Shown here piece by piece: positions 53,183-61,415 of a stretch of DNA of 64,000 nucleotides (positions are counted from its first letter, which is position 1; each line of letters begins with the position of its first letter). This stretch comes from Flavobacterium sp. SH_e (GTDB lineage Bacteria; Bacteroidota; Bacteroidia; Flavobacteriales; Flavobacteriaceae): NCBI RefSeq assembly GCF_025717045.1, contig NZ_JAOVZN010000008.1, positions 409,519 through 473,518 on the forward strand. Direction: 5' to 3'. A program made the translations under genes and the position numbers. Below the pieces are notes generated by a model. The model was not told where the DNA came from. It did not search any database and worked only from the letters and a program-made list of their open reading frames with translations.

Positions 53183-54197
53183 TGCTATATTTTTTAAAAG
53201 TACTTTCGTCTAAATGAAATAATGAAATTGTAGTGTTTTTATCTAACTCAACATTCTTTTTTATGATAGAAATTGCTTCAGTAAGTTTTTTCGAATCTAC
53301 CTCTTCACACTTAATCTGATCTCCAATCTGAAAATAATTCTCATAATTATACGTAGTATCTTTTGTTACTTCGTACCACATCGGCTTAACTTCATGAGTA
53401 AATGTTTTAAAATCAGCTGAATTTATATTAAGCAAACCTCTAAAACGATCGTTCTGATACCATTGCGTCCAATAAAAAACAGGTAATGCTATGTCTAAAT
53501 GCACAGGATAACTCCTTCTTTTATCTAAATATGATCTTAATTCATCCAAATCTAAAATCGAGTTTTTGTTTTTATTAGTTAACGGTTTAATTAAATTATA
53601 ACACATCAGCATTGCTTTATCAACTGGCGGAACTCCCATAATATCGGGATATTTATACGGATAAAGCCGAAGTGTACAACTTACTTGTTTTTTAGAGAGT
53701 TCTTTAATTTTTTTCAACAAATAAAAATATTTGTCTTTAGTCGACTTTGTCCAATCGCAATCAATTTGAATCTCAGAATATTCAAAAATGATTTTATCCT
53801 CATTATAATTAGAATATTTATGGTATTTATCGATAAGAAATACAATATTATCTGCAAGTTTATCAAGTGATTTTTCACTATTGTATTGAAAGATTTCATT
53901 TCTTATAAAAACCGTTGGAACAACATTTACAGAATCCAAATCACGAAATGTGTATTCAGAAGGAGAATTTTTTTGATATGGAAAATTTCCCATTGCTTCA
54001 TTATAATCTACCTCAAATAGTTTATAATATATTTTTTTTACTTTTAATTTATTCACAGAACGTTCCAATTCATTATCAAAATAGGAATTCCCTTTCCAGT
54101 AATAAAACGCTCTTTCGACATTTTCTACCTTGCTTTCTTTATTAGAACATGACCAAAATAGTATTGAAATAAAGATAAATATGATGCATTTTTTCAT
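53142..54197 (-). CDS. Lipoprotein of unknown function, possibly TIM-barrel-like
   Basis: This is a 351-aa lipoprotein (MKKCIIFIFISILFWSCSNK, lipid Cys at residue 17). The central segment has EIQIDCDWTKSTKDKYFYLLKKIKEL followed by strands with TLRLYPYK and MLMCYN, a pattern like DUF3142-type TIM barrels with an acidic residue on a beta strand. This likeness is weak. The gene overlaps the downstream unknown gene by 41 nt. Together they look like a two-protein outer-envelope unit. Confidence 0.72.
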   Translation of the reverse strand: MKKCIIFIFISILFWSCSNKESKVENVERAFYYWKGNSYFDNELERSVNKLKVKKIYYKLFEVDYNEAMGNFPYQKNSPSEYTFRDLDSVNVVPTVFIRNEIFQYNSEKSLDKLADNIVFLIDKYHKYSNYNEDKIIFEYSEIQIDCDWTKSTKDKYFYLLKKIKELSKKQVSCTLRLYPYKYPDIMGVPPVDKAMLMCYNLIKPLTNKNKNSILDLDELRSYLDKRRSYPVHLDIALPVFYWTQWYQNDRFRGLLNINSADFKTFTHEVKPMWYEVTKDTTYNYENYFQIGDQIKCEEVDSKKLTEAISIIKKNVELDKNTTISLFHLDESTFKKYSNEEVSSFYSSFSK

Positions 54198-54313
54198 TAT
54201 GGGAGATAATTTAAATTAAAGAGTAAGCCGTATTAAAATTATGATATTTTAGATAACAAAATAAAAAAACAAACACTATTTTCAAAACAAAAAGTAATCC
54301 ATTTATTACAAAT

Positions 54314-54351
54314 AAAACCCGACAAATTTTAAAAATCTGTCGGGTTTTTTT
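54314..54351 (-). terminator. Palindromic terminator of the AACCCGACA family
   Basis: The arms AAAACCCGACA and TGTCGGGTTTT flank an AT-rich loop with T-runs on both sides. It lies after the valS stop codon on the minus strand and is nearly the same element as at 12051. Confidence 0.8.
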
Positions 54352-54373
54352 ATGATAAACTAAGTTTGATTTC

Positions 54374-57007
54374 TTATTTCAAACCAGCCAAACTCTGCTC
54401 GATTGTAGCAATTTTTGCTAAAGCATCGGCTTGTTTTTGTTTTTCTAAATTAAGAACTTTCTCTGGAGCTCCGTTTACGAATTTCTCGTTTGAAAGTTTT
54501 GCTTCTACAGATTTCAAGAATCCTTTAGTATAATTTAATTCTTCTGTCAGTTTTGCAATTTCAGCTTCAACATCGATATTTCCTGTAATCGGAATGAAAT
54601 ATTCATTTGATTTTACACGGAAAGACAATGCACCGTCAACTTTTTCAGAAACATATTCGAAAGCAGAAACGTTTCCTAATTTCGTGATAATTGAATCAAA
54701 ATAAGTAGAAACATTTTCGCTGTTGATTCCTTTTAATTCGATTGCATCTTTAAACGGAATATTTTTGTCTTTTCTGATCGTTCTGATTCCTGAAATTACT
54801 TCGATAGAATTTTCAAAATCAGCAATTAATTTAGCATCAAATGGTTTTACTTTTGGCCAAGTTGAAACAATTAAAGCTTCCTCAGGCGTTCTTTCAGCAA
54901 TTAACTGCCAAATTTCTTCTGTCAAGAAAGGCATAAACGGGTGCAATAACTTCAAGTTGTTTTCTAACATTTCGATCGCTTTCGCGAAAGTTACGCTGTC
55001 AATTGGCTGTTGATACGCTGGCTTGATCATTTCTAAAAACCAAGAACAGAAATCATCCCAAACTAATTTATAAATTGCCATTAATGAATCTGAAATTCTG
55101 TATTTCTCAAAATTATCTTCAATATCAACTAAAGTCTGCTGTAATTTAGCTTCGTACCATTCGATAGCTACTCTTGATGATTCTGGCTGCGCGATAGTTT
55201 CAGAAACTTCCCAACCTTTAATCAATTTGAAAGCATTCCAAATTTTGTTTGAAAATGCTTTTCCTTGACTGCACAATTCTTCATCAAACATGATATCGTT
55301 TCCTGCAGAAGCACTTAAAAGTAATCCTACACGAACACCGTCTGCACCAAATTTATCTATTAAATCTAAAGGATCAGGAGAATTTCCTAATGATTTAGAC
55401 ATTTTACGACGTTGTTTATCTCGAACTAAACCTGTCAAATAAACATTTGTAAATGGTTTTTCGCCAGCATATTCGTAACCTGCAATGATCATTCTTGCAA
55501 CCCAGAAAAATAAAATATCCGGACCTGTTACCAAATCATTTGTTGGATAATAATATTTAAAATCTGGACTTTCTGGATCCATGATGCCTCCAAAAACAGA
55601 CATTGGCCATAACCAAGATGAGAACCAAGTATCCAAGGCATCAACATCTTGTTTTAAGTTGTCGGTTGTTAGTTGTTGGTTGCTGGTTTTTTCTTTTGCT
55701 AAAACTAATGCATCTTCTATGTTTTCTGCAACTACGAAATCTTCTTTTCCGTCTCCGTAATAGTATGCTGGAATTTGTTGTCCCCACCATAACTGACGAG
55801 AAATATTCCAATCGCGAATGTTGTTTAACCAATGCGCATACGTGTTTTCGAAACGTTTTGGATGCAATTTAATATCTCCCGTTTCTAAAACAGATTTAAT
55901 TGCAGGTTTTACTAATTCTTCCATTTTCAAGAACCATTGATCTGATAATCTTGGTTCGATTACAGCTTTTGTTCTTTCTGATGTTCCAACTTTATTTAAA
56001 TGGATTTCAGTTTTTGCTAAAGCACCAATTTCCTCCAATTCTTTTTCGATTTCTTTACGAACCACAAAACGATCTTTTCCTTGATACTGTAATCCGAAAC
56101 TGTTTAATGTAGCATCTTCGTTAAAAATATCAACGATTTCTAGGTTGTGTTTTTCTCCTAACGTTTTATCGTTCATATCGTGCGCAGGCGTTACTTTCAA
56201 ACATCCTGTTCCGAATTCAACATCAACATATTCGTCTTCGATAATAGGAATTACTCTTCCGCAAATAGGAACGATTGCTTTTTTACCTTTTAAATGTGTA
56301 AAACGCTCATCGTTTGGATTGATACAAATTGCTGTATCTCCAAAAATAGTTTCTGGACGAGTTGTGGCAATGGTCAAAAATTCCTCAGTTCCCTCGATTT
56401 TATATTTTAAGAAAAATAATTTTCCTTGTTGTTCTTCATAAATAACTTCTTCATCCGATAAAGTCGTTTTAGCTTCTGGATCCCAGTTCACCATACGGTA
56501 TCCTCTGTAAATTAATCCTTTGTTGTATAAATCTACAAACGATTTAATTACAGATGCAGACATATCTGGATCCATAGTAAATTTGGTGCGTTCCCAATCG
56601 CAAGAAGCACCTAATTTCTTAAGTTGTTCCAAGATTGTTCCACCATATTTATCTGTCCATTCCCAAGCATGCTTTAGGAATTCTTCGCGAGTTAAATCAT
56701 TTTTATTGATTCCCTCTGCTTTTAATTTCGCTACCACTTTTGCTTCAGTCGCAATAGAAGCGTGATCTGTTCCAGGAACCCAGCAAGCGTTGAATCCTTT
56801 AAGACGTGCTCTACGAATTAAAACATCCTGAATCGTATTATTCAACATATGTCCCATGTGAAGGACTCCAGTGACGTTTGGCGGCGGGATTACAATGGTG
56901 TACGGTGTTCTATGATCTGGTTCTGAATGAAAATAATTGTTTTTCATCCAGTAATCATACCATTTACTCTCAATCGTCTTAGCGTCAAATTGTGCTGGAA
57001 TTGTCAT
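54374..57007 (-). CDS. valS: Valyl-tRNA synthetase
   Basis: The enzyme charges tRNA-Val. This class I synthetase carries HMGH at residues 50-53 (PPPNVTGVLHMGHMLNN) and KMSKS at about 533-537. The editing domain lies between them, an anticodon-binding domain follows, and a C-terminal coiled coil occupies about residues 810-877. The length of 877 aa is normal. The start ATG gives MTIPAQFDAKTIESKW, the usual beginning. A consensus -7 box lies about 190 bp upstream, so the mRNA may have a long leader through a repeat region. Confidence 0.97.
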   Translation of the reverse strand: MTIPAQFDAKTIESKWYDYWMKNNYFHSEPDHRTPYTIVIPPPNVTGVLHMGHMLNNTIQDVLIRRARLKGFNACWVPGTDHASIATEAKVVAKLKAEGINKNDLTREEFLKHAWEWTDKYGGTILEQLKKLGASCDWERTKFTMDPDMSASVIKSFVDLYNKGLIYRGYRMVNWDPEAKTTLSDEEVIYEEQQGKLFFLKYKIEGTEEFLTIATTRPETIFGDTAICINPNDERFTHLKGKKAIVPICGRVIPIIEDEYVDVEFGTGCLKVTPAHDMNDKTLGEKHNLEIVDIFNEDATLNSFGLQYQGKDRFVVRKEIEKELEEIGALAKTEIHLNKVGTSERTKAVIEPRLSDQWFLKMEELVKPAIKSVLETGDIKLHPKRFENTYAHWLNNIRDWNISRQLWWGQQIPAYYYGDGKEDFVVAENIEDALVLAKEKTSNQQLTTDNLKQDVDALDTWFSSWLWPMSVFGGIMDPESPDFKYYYPTNDLVTGPDILFFWVARMIIAGYEYAGEKPFTNVYLTGLVRDKQRRKMSKSLGNSPDPLDLIDKFGADGVRVGLLLSASAGNDIMFDEELCSQGKAFSNKIWNAFKLIKGWEVSETIAQPESSRVAIEWYEAKLQQTLVDIEDNFEKYRISDSLMAIYKLVWDDFCSWFLEMIKPAYQQPIDSVTFAKAIEMLENNLKLLHPFMPFLTEEIWQLIAERTPEEALIVSTWPKVKPFDAKLIADFENSIEVISGIRTIRKDKNIPFKDAIELKGINSENVSTYFDSIITKLGNVSAFEYVSEKVDGALSFRVKSNEYFIPITGNIDVEAEIAKLTEELNYTKGFLKSVEAKLSNEKFVNGAPEKVLNLEKQKQADALAKIATIEQSLAGLK

Positions 57008-57014
57008 TTACTAG

Positions 57015-57170
57015 GGTTGTTTAATCGTTAATTTGTTTAACCGGTTAATCGGTTTTGATCATCGAATTTCAAATTGATTTGTTTTCTTGTTTTCTGTTTA
57101 AAAAAATCTTTTATAAATCAATCTCAACGATTAAACAAATAAACGATTAAACAGTTAAACAAAAAAACTG
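57015..57170. repeat. Imperfect palindromic repeat in the valS leader
   Basis: The motif CGTTTATTTGTTTAA and its inverted form TTAAACAAATAAACG recur in this stretch, with related AACGATTAA copies also before purU (11107). It separates valS from its probable promoter. Confidence 0.6.
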
Positions 57171-57198
57171 GTTCAATTTTTGTATTTATAACTGACAG

Positions 57199-57206
57199 CA
57201 AAAGTA
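57199..57206 (-). promoter_or_regulatory. Candidate -7 box of valS
   Basis: The minus strand reads TACTTTTG, a TAnnTTTG match about 190 bp before the valS ATG. Confidence 0.45.
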
Positions 57207-57295
57207 AATAATTAAGTAGACTATAAAAAGAGAAATAATAATTTGTGTGTTAATTAAAAGAATGTATATTTACTTACAATTAAAAAAAGATTCAT

Positions 57296-57676
57296 ATGAA
57301 AAATGCAGCCTCTTTTATTGCAGTTTTATTGTTTAGCGCAATAAGTTATGCACAAAACGGCCCAAAAATTGAATTTGCAGCTCCAGACAATACAATTGAT
57401 TATGGAAAAATTTCTAAGAGTGACAATGGACTTCGTTCCTTTGAATTTACTAACACGGGAGATGCCCCTTTATTAATTACAGGCGCAGAATCTACAGTAA
57501 GTTCGATTATTGTAACAAAACCTTCGGCAGCAATTCAGCCTGGCAAAAAAGGAAAAATCGATGTAAAATATAATATGGTCGCAGGACCTATTCGTAAAAC
57601 TATTACTGTTGAAACAAACGCAGTAAACTATCCTGACGGAAGAGTAGCTCTTAAGATTAAGGGTGAAGTTCAATAA
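57296..57676 (+). CDS. DUF1573 domain protein
   Basis: This is a 126-aa exported protein with a signal peptide (to about residue 20, ending SYAQ). The mature part is an Ig-like domain of the DUF1573 type, with the core FDYG-like IDYGKISKSDNGLRSFEFTNTGDAPL and IQPGKKGKIDVKYN segments. Such domains are common in Bacteroidota cell-surface proteins and often mediate protein contacts. The function is unknown. It is a single gene that ends in a bidirectional terminator. Confidence 0.88.
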   Translation: MKNAASFIAVLLFSAISYAQNGPKIEFAAPDNTIDYGKISKSDNGLRSFEFTNTGDAPLLITGAESTVSSIIVTKPSAAIQPGKKGKIDVKYNMVAGPIRKTITVETNAVNYPDGRVALKIKGEVQ

Positions 57677-57698
57677 GAATCAAATAATCTAAAATAAC

Positions 57699-57730
57699 AA
57701 AAGCCGTTTCTAATCTAGAAACGGCTTTTT
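57699..57730. terminator. Bidirectional terminator
   Basis: The arms AAAAGCCGTTTCTA and TAGAAACGGCTTTT enclose an ATC loop between the convergent genes ending at 57676 and 57769. Confidence 0.9.
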
Positions 57731-57768
57731 ATTTTTATTGAGAATCTTGCTTCTCAAATCTTTCTTCT

Positions 57769-58251
57769 TTATTTAGCAACGCATTCAGCAGTATCAAATT
57801 TATACTTTACACTTTCAAAATCAATTGGTTTGTCTTTTACTAAATAAGTAACGCCCATCGTCGTCTGCATGGTTCCGTTTCCTAAAATAAGCTGATTGTT
57901 GCGTTTCAATAACGCCATAGGATTTTTGAAAATTTTATTTCCATTTACATTGTCTTTAAAAGTATAGTCTATAAACAAAGTATCTCCATGAAATTCTCCA
58001 GCAACTTCTCCTGTTCTAACTGTCGAAGGTGCTACTTTCATAATCATATCTCCTGCTAGCTTTCCGTTTTTTAAAGTATTCAATTTTAAATCTACTGTAT
58101 CTTTTTCATAAATTGCTTTGTAACATGCAGTGCTTACTACTTTTTCACCTTCTGCTTTTGCAGCCTCAGCAGCTTTTTGTTTTTCTTCATTTTTACAGCT
58201 TTGCAATCCAATAAAGGATAAAAGCAAACACGATAAGGCCAGATTTCTCAT
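57769..58251 (-). CDS. Small lipoprotein of unknown function
   Basis: This is a 160-aa lipoprotein: signal MRNLALSCLLLSFIGLQSC with lipid Cys at residue 19, then a Lys/Glu/Ala-rich linker and a beta domain containing YKAIYEKDTVDLKLNTLKNGKLAG. The domain is like small lipocalin/NlpE-type folds, but no specific motif supports that. It lies 66 bp downstream of the OmpA gene on the same strand and may be co-transcribed with the T9SS operon. Confidence 0.7.
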   Translation of the reverse strand: MRNLALSCLLLSFIGLQSCKNEEKQKAAEAAKAEGEKVVSTACYKAIYEKDTVDLKLNTLKNGKLAGDMIMKVAPSTVRTGEVAGEFHGDTLFIDYTFKDNVNGNKIFKNPMALLKRNNQLILGNGTMQTTMGVTYLVKDKPIDFESVKYKFDTAECVAK

Positions 58252-58317
58252 AATTATTTTTATTTCGTTGATATCAATATAAAATTAAAGAAAAAAGGTT
58301 TTCTTCTTACTATAATT

Positions 58318-60456
58318 TTATAAATTTTTGATTACAAATTCAGATCTTCTGTTCAATTCATGGTCTTCTTCAGAGCAAGATTCGTCTGTTTTACATTTTA
58401 CAATCGGCACCGATTCTCCATATCCTTTTGCTGTAACTCGTTTAGCATCTACGCCAGATTGTATTATAAATTCTCTAGTCGAATTGGCTCTTTTTTGAGA
58501 CAGATCTTCATTAAATTTAGCATTTCCTCTAGAGTCCGTATGAGATCCAATTTCGATTTTCATTTCAGGATATTTCTTCATCAGTTCTACAACTCTTCCT
58601 AAAACTACTTTAGATTCTTTTCGAATGTACCACATATTGTAGTCAAAGTAAATTGGATCTGTTTTAATGATCAATCTGTCTTTGTCTTTTACAACATCTT
58701 TTTCATTTGCTAAGATTTCTTTTACCTTTTCATTCTTTTTAACTTCAGCTGCAACGATAGCTGCTTCTTTTGCTTTTTTCTCTTTTTCTTTTAATTGAAT
58801 TGCCGCTAAAGCCTCTTTTTTCTTGTTTTCTTCTTCTATTAGAATTTCTTGCTTTCTTTTGTTTTCAGCAATTTGCTTTTCTTCCTGTTTGATAACTTCA
58901 AGCGATCTTAAACTCAAAGAACCATCGTTTACTTTATCTCTTGTTTTGTCTAAAGTTAGCGCTTTCGATGCATTTGTATAATTTTCTTTGAACGCAGAAA
59001 CTTTATACGAAGTCTCACAACCAACCGTAAAATTGAATTTTCCGTCGGCAGAAGTTGTTATTGTATTTAAAGTTTTATTTTCAGAATCTTGTAACAGTAC
59101 GGTTGCATTTTCTAAAGCCAATTGCGTATCAACATCTATAATAGTTCCAGCAATAAATTGTTTACAATCTTCAACAATTAAATCTTTTGTTTCTTTGAAT
59201 TGATAAATATCGTCACCTCCCTTTCCTCCTTCTCTATTCGAAGCAAAAAAACCTTCTTTGGTATTTGAATCGATATAAAAAGCAAAATCATCTAAATTGG
59301 AATTTAATGGAAGTCCGACGTTTATAGGTTTTGAATATTCGTTTCCAGTAATTTCAGAAACAAAAACATCTAAAGATCCATAACCCAAATGCCCGTCTGA
59401 CGAAAAATAAAGTTTATTATCTGCCGACGCAAAAGGAAATTGCTCCCTCTTGTTTGTATTAATTTGCGGACCTAAATTCTTTGGCGTATCAAAAGCGCCT
59501 TTATTGATGTTCACCGAATAAATATCAAAAGAACCAATTGATCCTGGCATATCAGAAGCAAAATACAATACTTTTTCATCTGCGCTTAAAGCAGGATGCT
59601 CCACAGAATAATTAGGACTATTGAATGGCAGCGCTATAATATTCGTCCATTTTCCTTCTACTAATTCGGCTTTAAAAATTTGAAGATTTGAGATCTTATT
59701 ATCGTCTTTTTTCTTCTTTCCGTTTTTAGAATTGTTTCGGGTAAAATACATTGTTTTGCCATCTTTTGTAAAAATAGCATTCGATTCGTGCATTCCTGTT
59801 TTTAATTCTTTTGCAAAATAATGAACAATAGAATCAGTCGAATTTATATTTTTAAGAGGAATCGCAACTATATTCAAATAGGTTTCGTTATCCCATTTGA
59901 ATTTTTTATCAAATAAACCTGGTTTCAATTTTACTCCAGCATAAACTAAATTATCTCCATATTTTACTGCTCCAAATTCTGAATTTGGTGTATTTATAGC
60001 GAGATTTTTAATTTCAAAACGTTTGCCTATCGCGGTTACATTTTCTAAAGTTTTAAGATCATTTTCAAAATTGGCGCTATCTTCTGAATTGGCTGATTTA
60101 GAATAATATTCTTTTAAATTGGCATTAGCATCATCATATTTATTTGTTGCTTTTAAAGTCTGCGCATATCTAAAATAATATTCTCTATCCAAATCATTAT
60201 TATAATTTGAAATCAGGAGACGATAATAACGCTGTGCTTTAACCAAATCATTGGTGTAGAAATAAGAATCTGCTAAATTCTTGATTACTTCTTGCGAAGG
60301 TTTTTCGTCTGCTAATTTTTGATACAAAACAATAGCTTCGCTGTAATACGTTTTATCAAAAAAACGTTTCGCTCTTGCCAATTCCTGATCTTGAGCATTT
60401 ATAAACTGTATTGAAAATACGAATATAATAACGAGTAATTTTTTCATATTTTTCAT
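58318..60456 (-). CDS. OmpA-family protein with TPR, beta-propeller and CRD regions (PorE-like layout)
   Basis: This is an about 712-aa outer-membrane-associated protein. After the signal peptide come TPR-like helices (about residues 20-140), a PD40/WD40-type propeller (repeats such as HPALSADEKVLYFASDMPGS), a carboxypeptidase-regulatory-like domain (about 430-500), a charged coiled coil, and a C-terminal OmpA domain with EIGSHTDSRGNAKFNEDLSQKRA. This order matches the type IX secretion protein PorE and relatives encoded with type B cargo. It lacks the lipobox of PorE, so it is a paralogue by layout. An ATG nine bases later (60447) is an equally good start. Confidence 0.85.
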   Translation of the reverse strand: MKNMKKLLVIIFVFSIQFINAQDQELARAKRFFDKTYYSEAIVLYQKLADEKPSQEVIKNLADSYFYTNDLVKAQRYYRLLISNYNNDLDREYYFRYAQTLKATNKYDDANANLKEYYSKSANSEDSANFENDLKTLENVTAIGKRFEIKNLAINTPNSEFGAVKYGDNLVYAGVKLKPGLFDKKFKWDNETYLNIVAIPLKNINSTDSIVHYFAKELKTGMHESNAIFTKDGKTMYFTRNNSKNGKKKKDDNKISNLQIFKAELVEGKWTNIIALPFNSPNYSVEHPALSADEKVLYFASDMPGSIGSFDIYSVNINKGAFDTPKNLGPQINTNKREQFPFASADNKLYFSSDGHLGYGSLDVFVSEITGNEYSKPINVGLPLNSNLDDFAFYIDSNTKEGFFASNREGGKGGDDIYQFKETKDLIVEDCKQFIAGTIIDVDTQLALENATVLLQDSENKTLNTITTSADGKFNFTVGCETSYKVSAFKENYTNASKALTLDKTRDKVNDGSLSLRSLEVIKQEEKQIAENKRKQEILIEEENKKKEALAAIQLKEKEKKAKEAAIVAAEVKKNEKVKEILANEKDVVKDKDRLIIKTDPIYFDYNMWYIRKESKVVLGRVVELMKKYPEMKIEIGSHTDSRGNAKFNEDLSQKRANSTREFIIQSGVDAKRVTAKGYGESVPIVKCKTDESCSEEDHELNRRSEFVIKNL

Positions 60457-60457
60457 T

Positions 60458-61384
60458 TTAGAAGAATCTTGGAGATTTATCAAATCCTTTTCCTAACAAG
60501 TCCAAATCGAACAACAGCATAATTTCGTGTGTTCCAGAATTAAACTGACCGAAGTTTGTAAGCGTATAATCATAGGCATAACCTACTCTTAGTGTCGGAG
60601 TAACATTAATATTGAACAATGCACTTACTGAATCATCAATTCTATAAGCGGCTCCAAATTCAAACTTTTCGTTGTACAAAACATTAGCAGTAATATCTAT
60701 AGCTATTGGTGCGCCTTTTACAATTTTTGACATAAATGCAGGTTTCAATTTCACCATATCATTCAGCTGAAAGACATAACCAGCAGTCAAAAAAGTATGT
60801 ATTTCTTCAGAACCAAAAGCGTTAACTCCTGACTTTTCCTCAATATATTTTGATTTCAATAAATTCGGAACAGACAGTCCAACATAAAGATTATCTCTAA
60901 AATAGTAAGCCCCAACTCCAATATTTGGTTTTGTAGCATTTATATTTTCTGAAAAAGCATAATCAGTCTGAGGATCTGTAAATTTAAAACCGTTGAAATT
61001 ACTTTGCATAGATGAAAATCCTGCTTTTAAACCTAGTGATAATTTATTTTTTCCGCCTAATTTTAAAATATATGCAAAGTCAGCATAAACATTATTTTCT
61101 TTTTTAGCGCCATCTCCAATATCATCTGAGATGAATGAGATACCAGCTTCTATTCTGTCTGTAATAGCCGAATGTCCAAAAAATGTAAATGTTTTTGGAG
61201 CGCCATAAGCGCCTACCCATTGGGTTCTGTACAATCCTCCAAAATTCATCATTGCAGGCACTCCAGTGGCATAAGCGGGGTTGACAACGCTCATATTATA
61301 CATATAATGTGTATATTCTGGATCTTGCTGTGCCGCGACTGATAAACAGAAAAGGAAATTTATAAGGAGTATTAATTTTTTCAT
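60458..61384 (-). CDS. PorP/SprF family type IX secretion protein
   Basis: This is a 308-aa outer-membrane beta-barrel protein of the PorP/SprF family. The signal peptide (to about residue 19) is followed by QDPEYTHYMYNMSVVNPAYAG-type sequence, here QDPEYTHYMYNMSVVNPAYA, the family hallmark. These proteins assist secretion or surface attachment of the type B T9SS cargo encoded next to them, as SprF does for the adhesin SprB. It lies between the cargo and OmpA genes, with gaps of 31 bp and 1 bp. Confidence 0.93.
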   Translation of the reverse strand: MKKLILLINFLFCLSVAAQQDPEYTHYMYNMSVVNPAYATGVPAMMNFGGLYRTQWVGAYGAPKTFTFFGHSAITDRIEAGISFISDDIGDGAKKENNVYADFAYILKLGGKNKLSLGLKAGFSSMQSNFNGFKFTDPQTDYAFSENINATKPNIGVGAYYFRDNLYVGLSVPNLLKSKYIEEKSGVNAFGSEEIHTFLTAGYVFQLNDMVKLKPAFMSKIVKGAPIAIDITANVLYNEKFEFGAAYRIDDSVSALFNINVTPTLRVGYAYDYTLTNFGQFNSGTHEIMLLFDLDLLGKGFDKSPRFF

Positions 61385-61415
61385 TTGAAAATTATATTAA
61401 AAATGTAAAAGAGAT

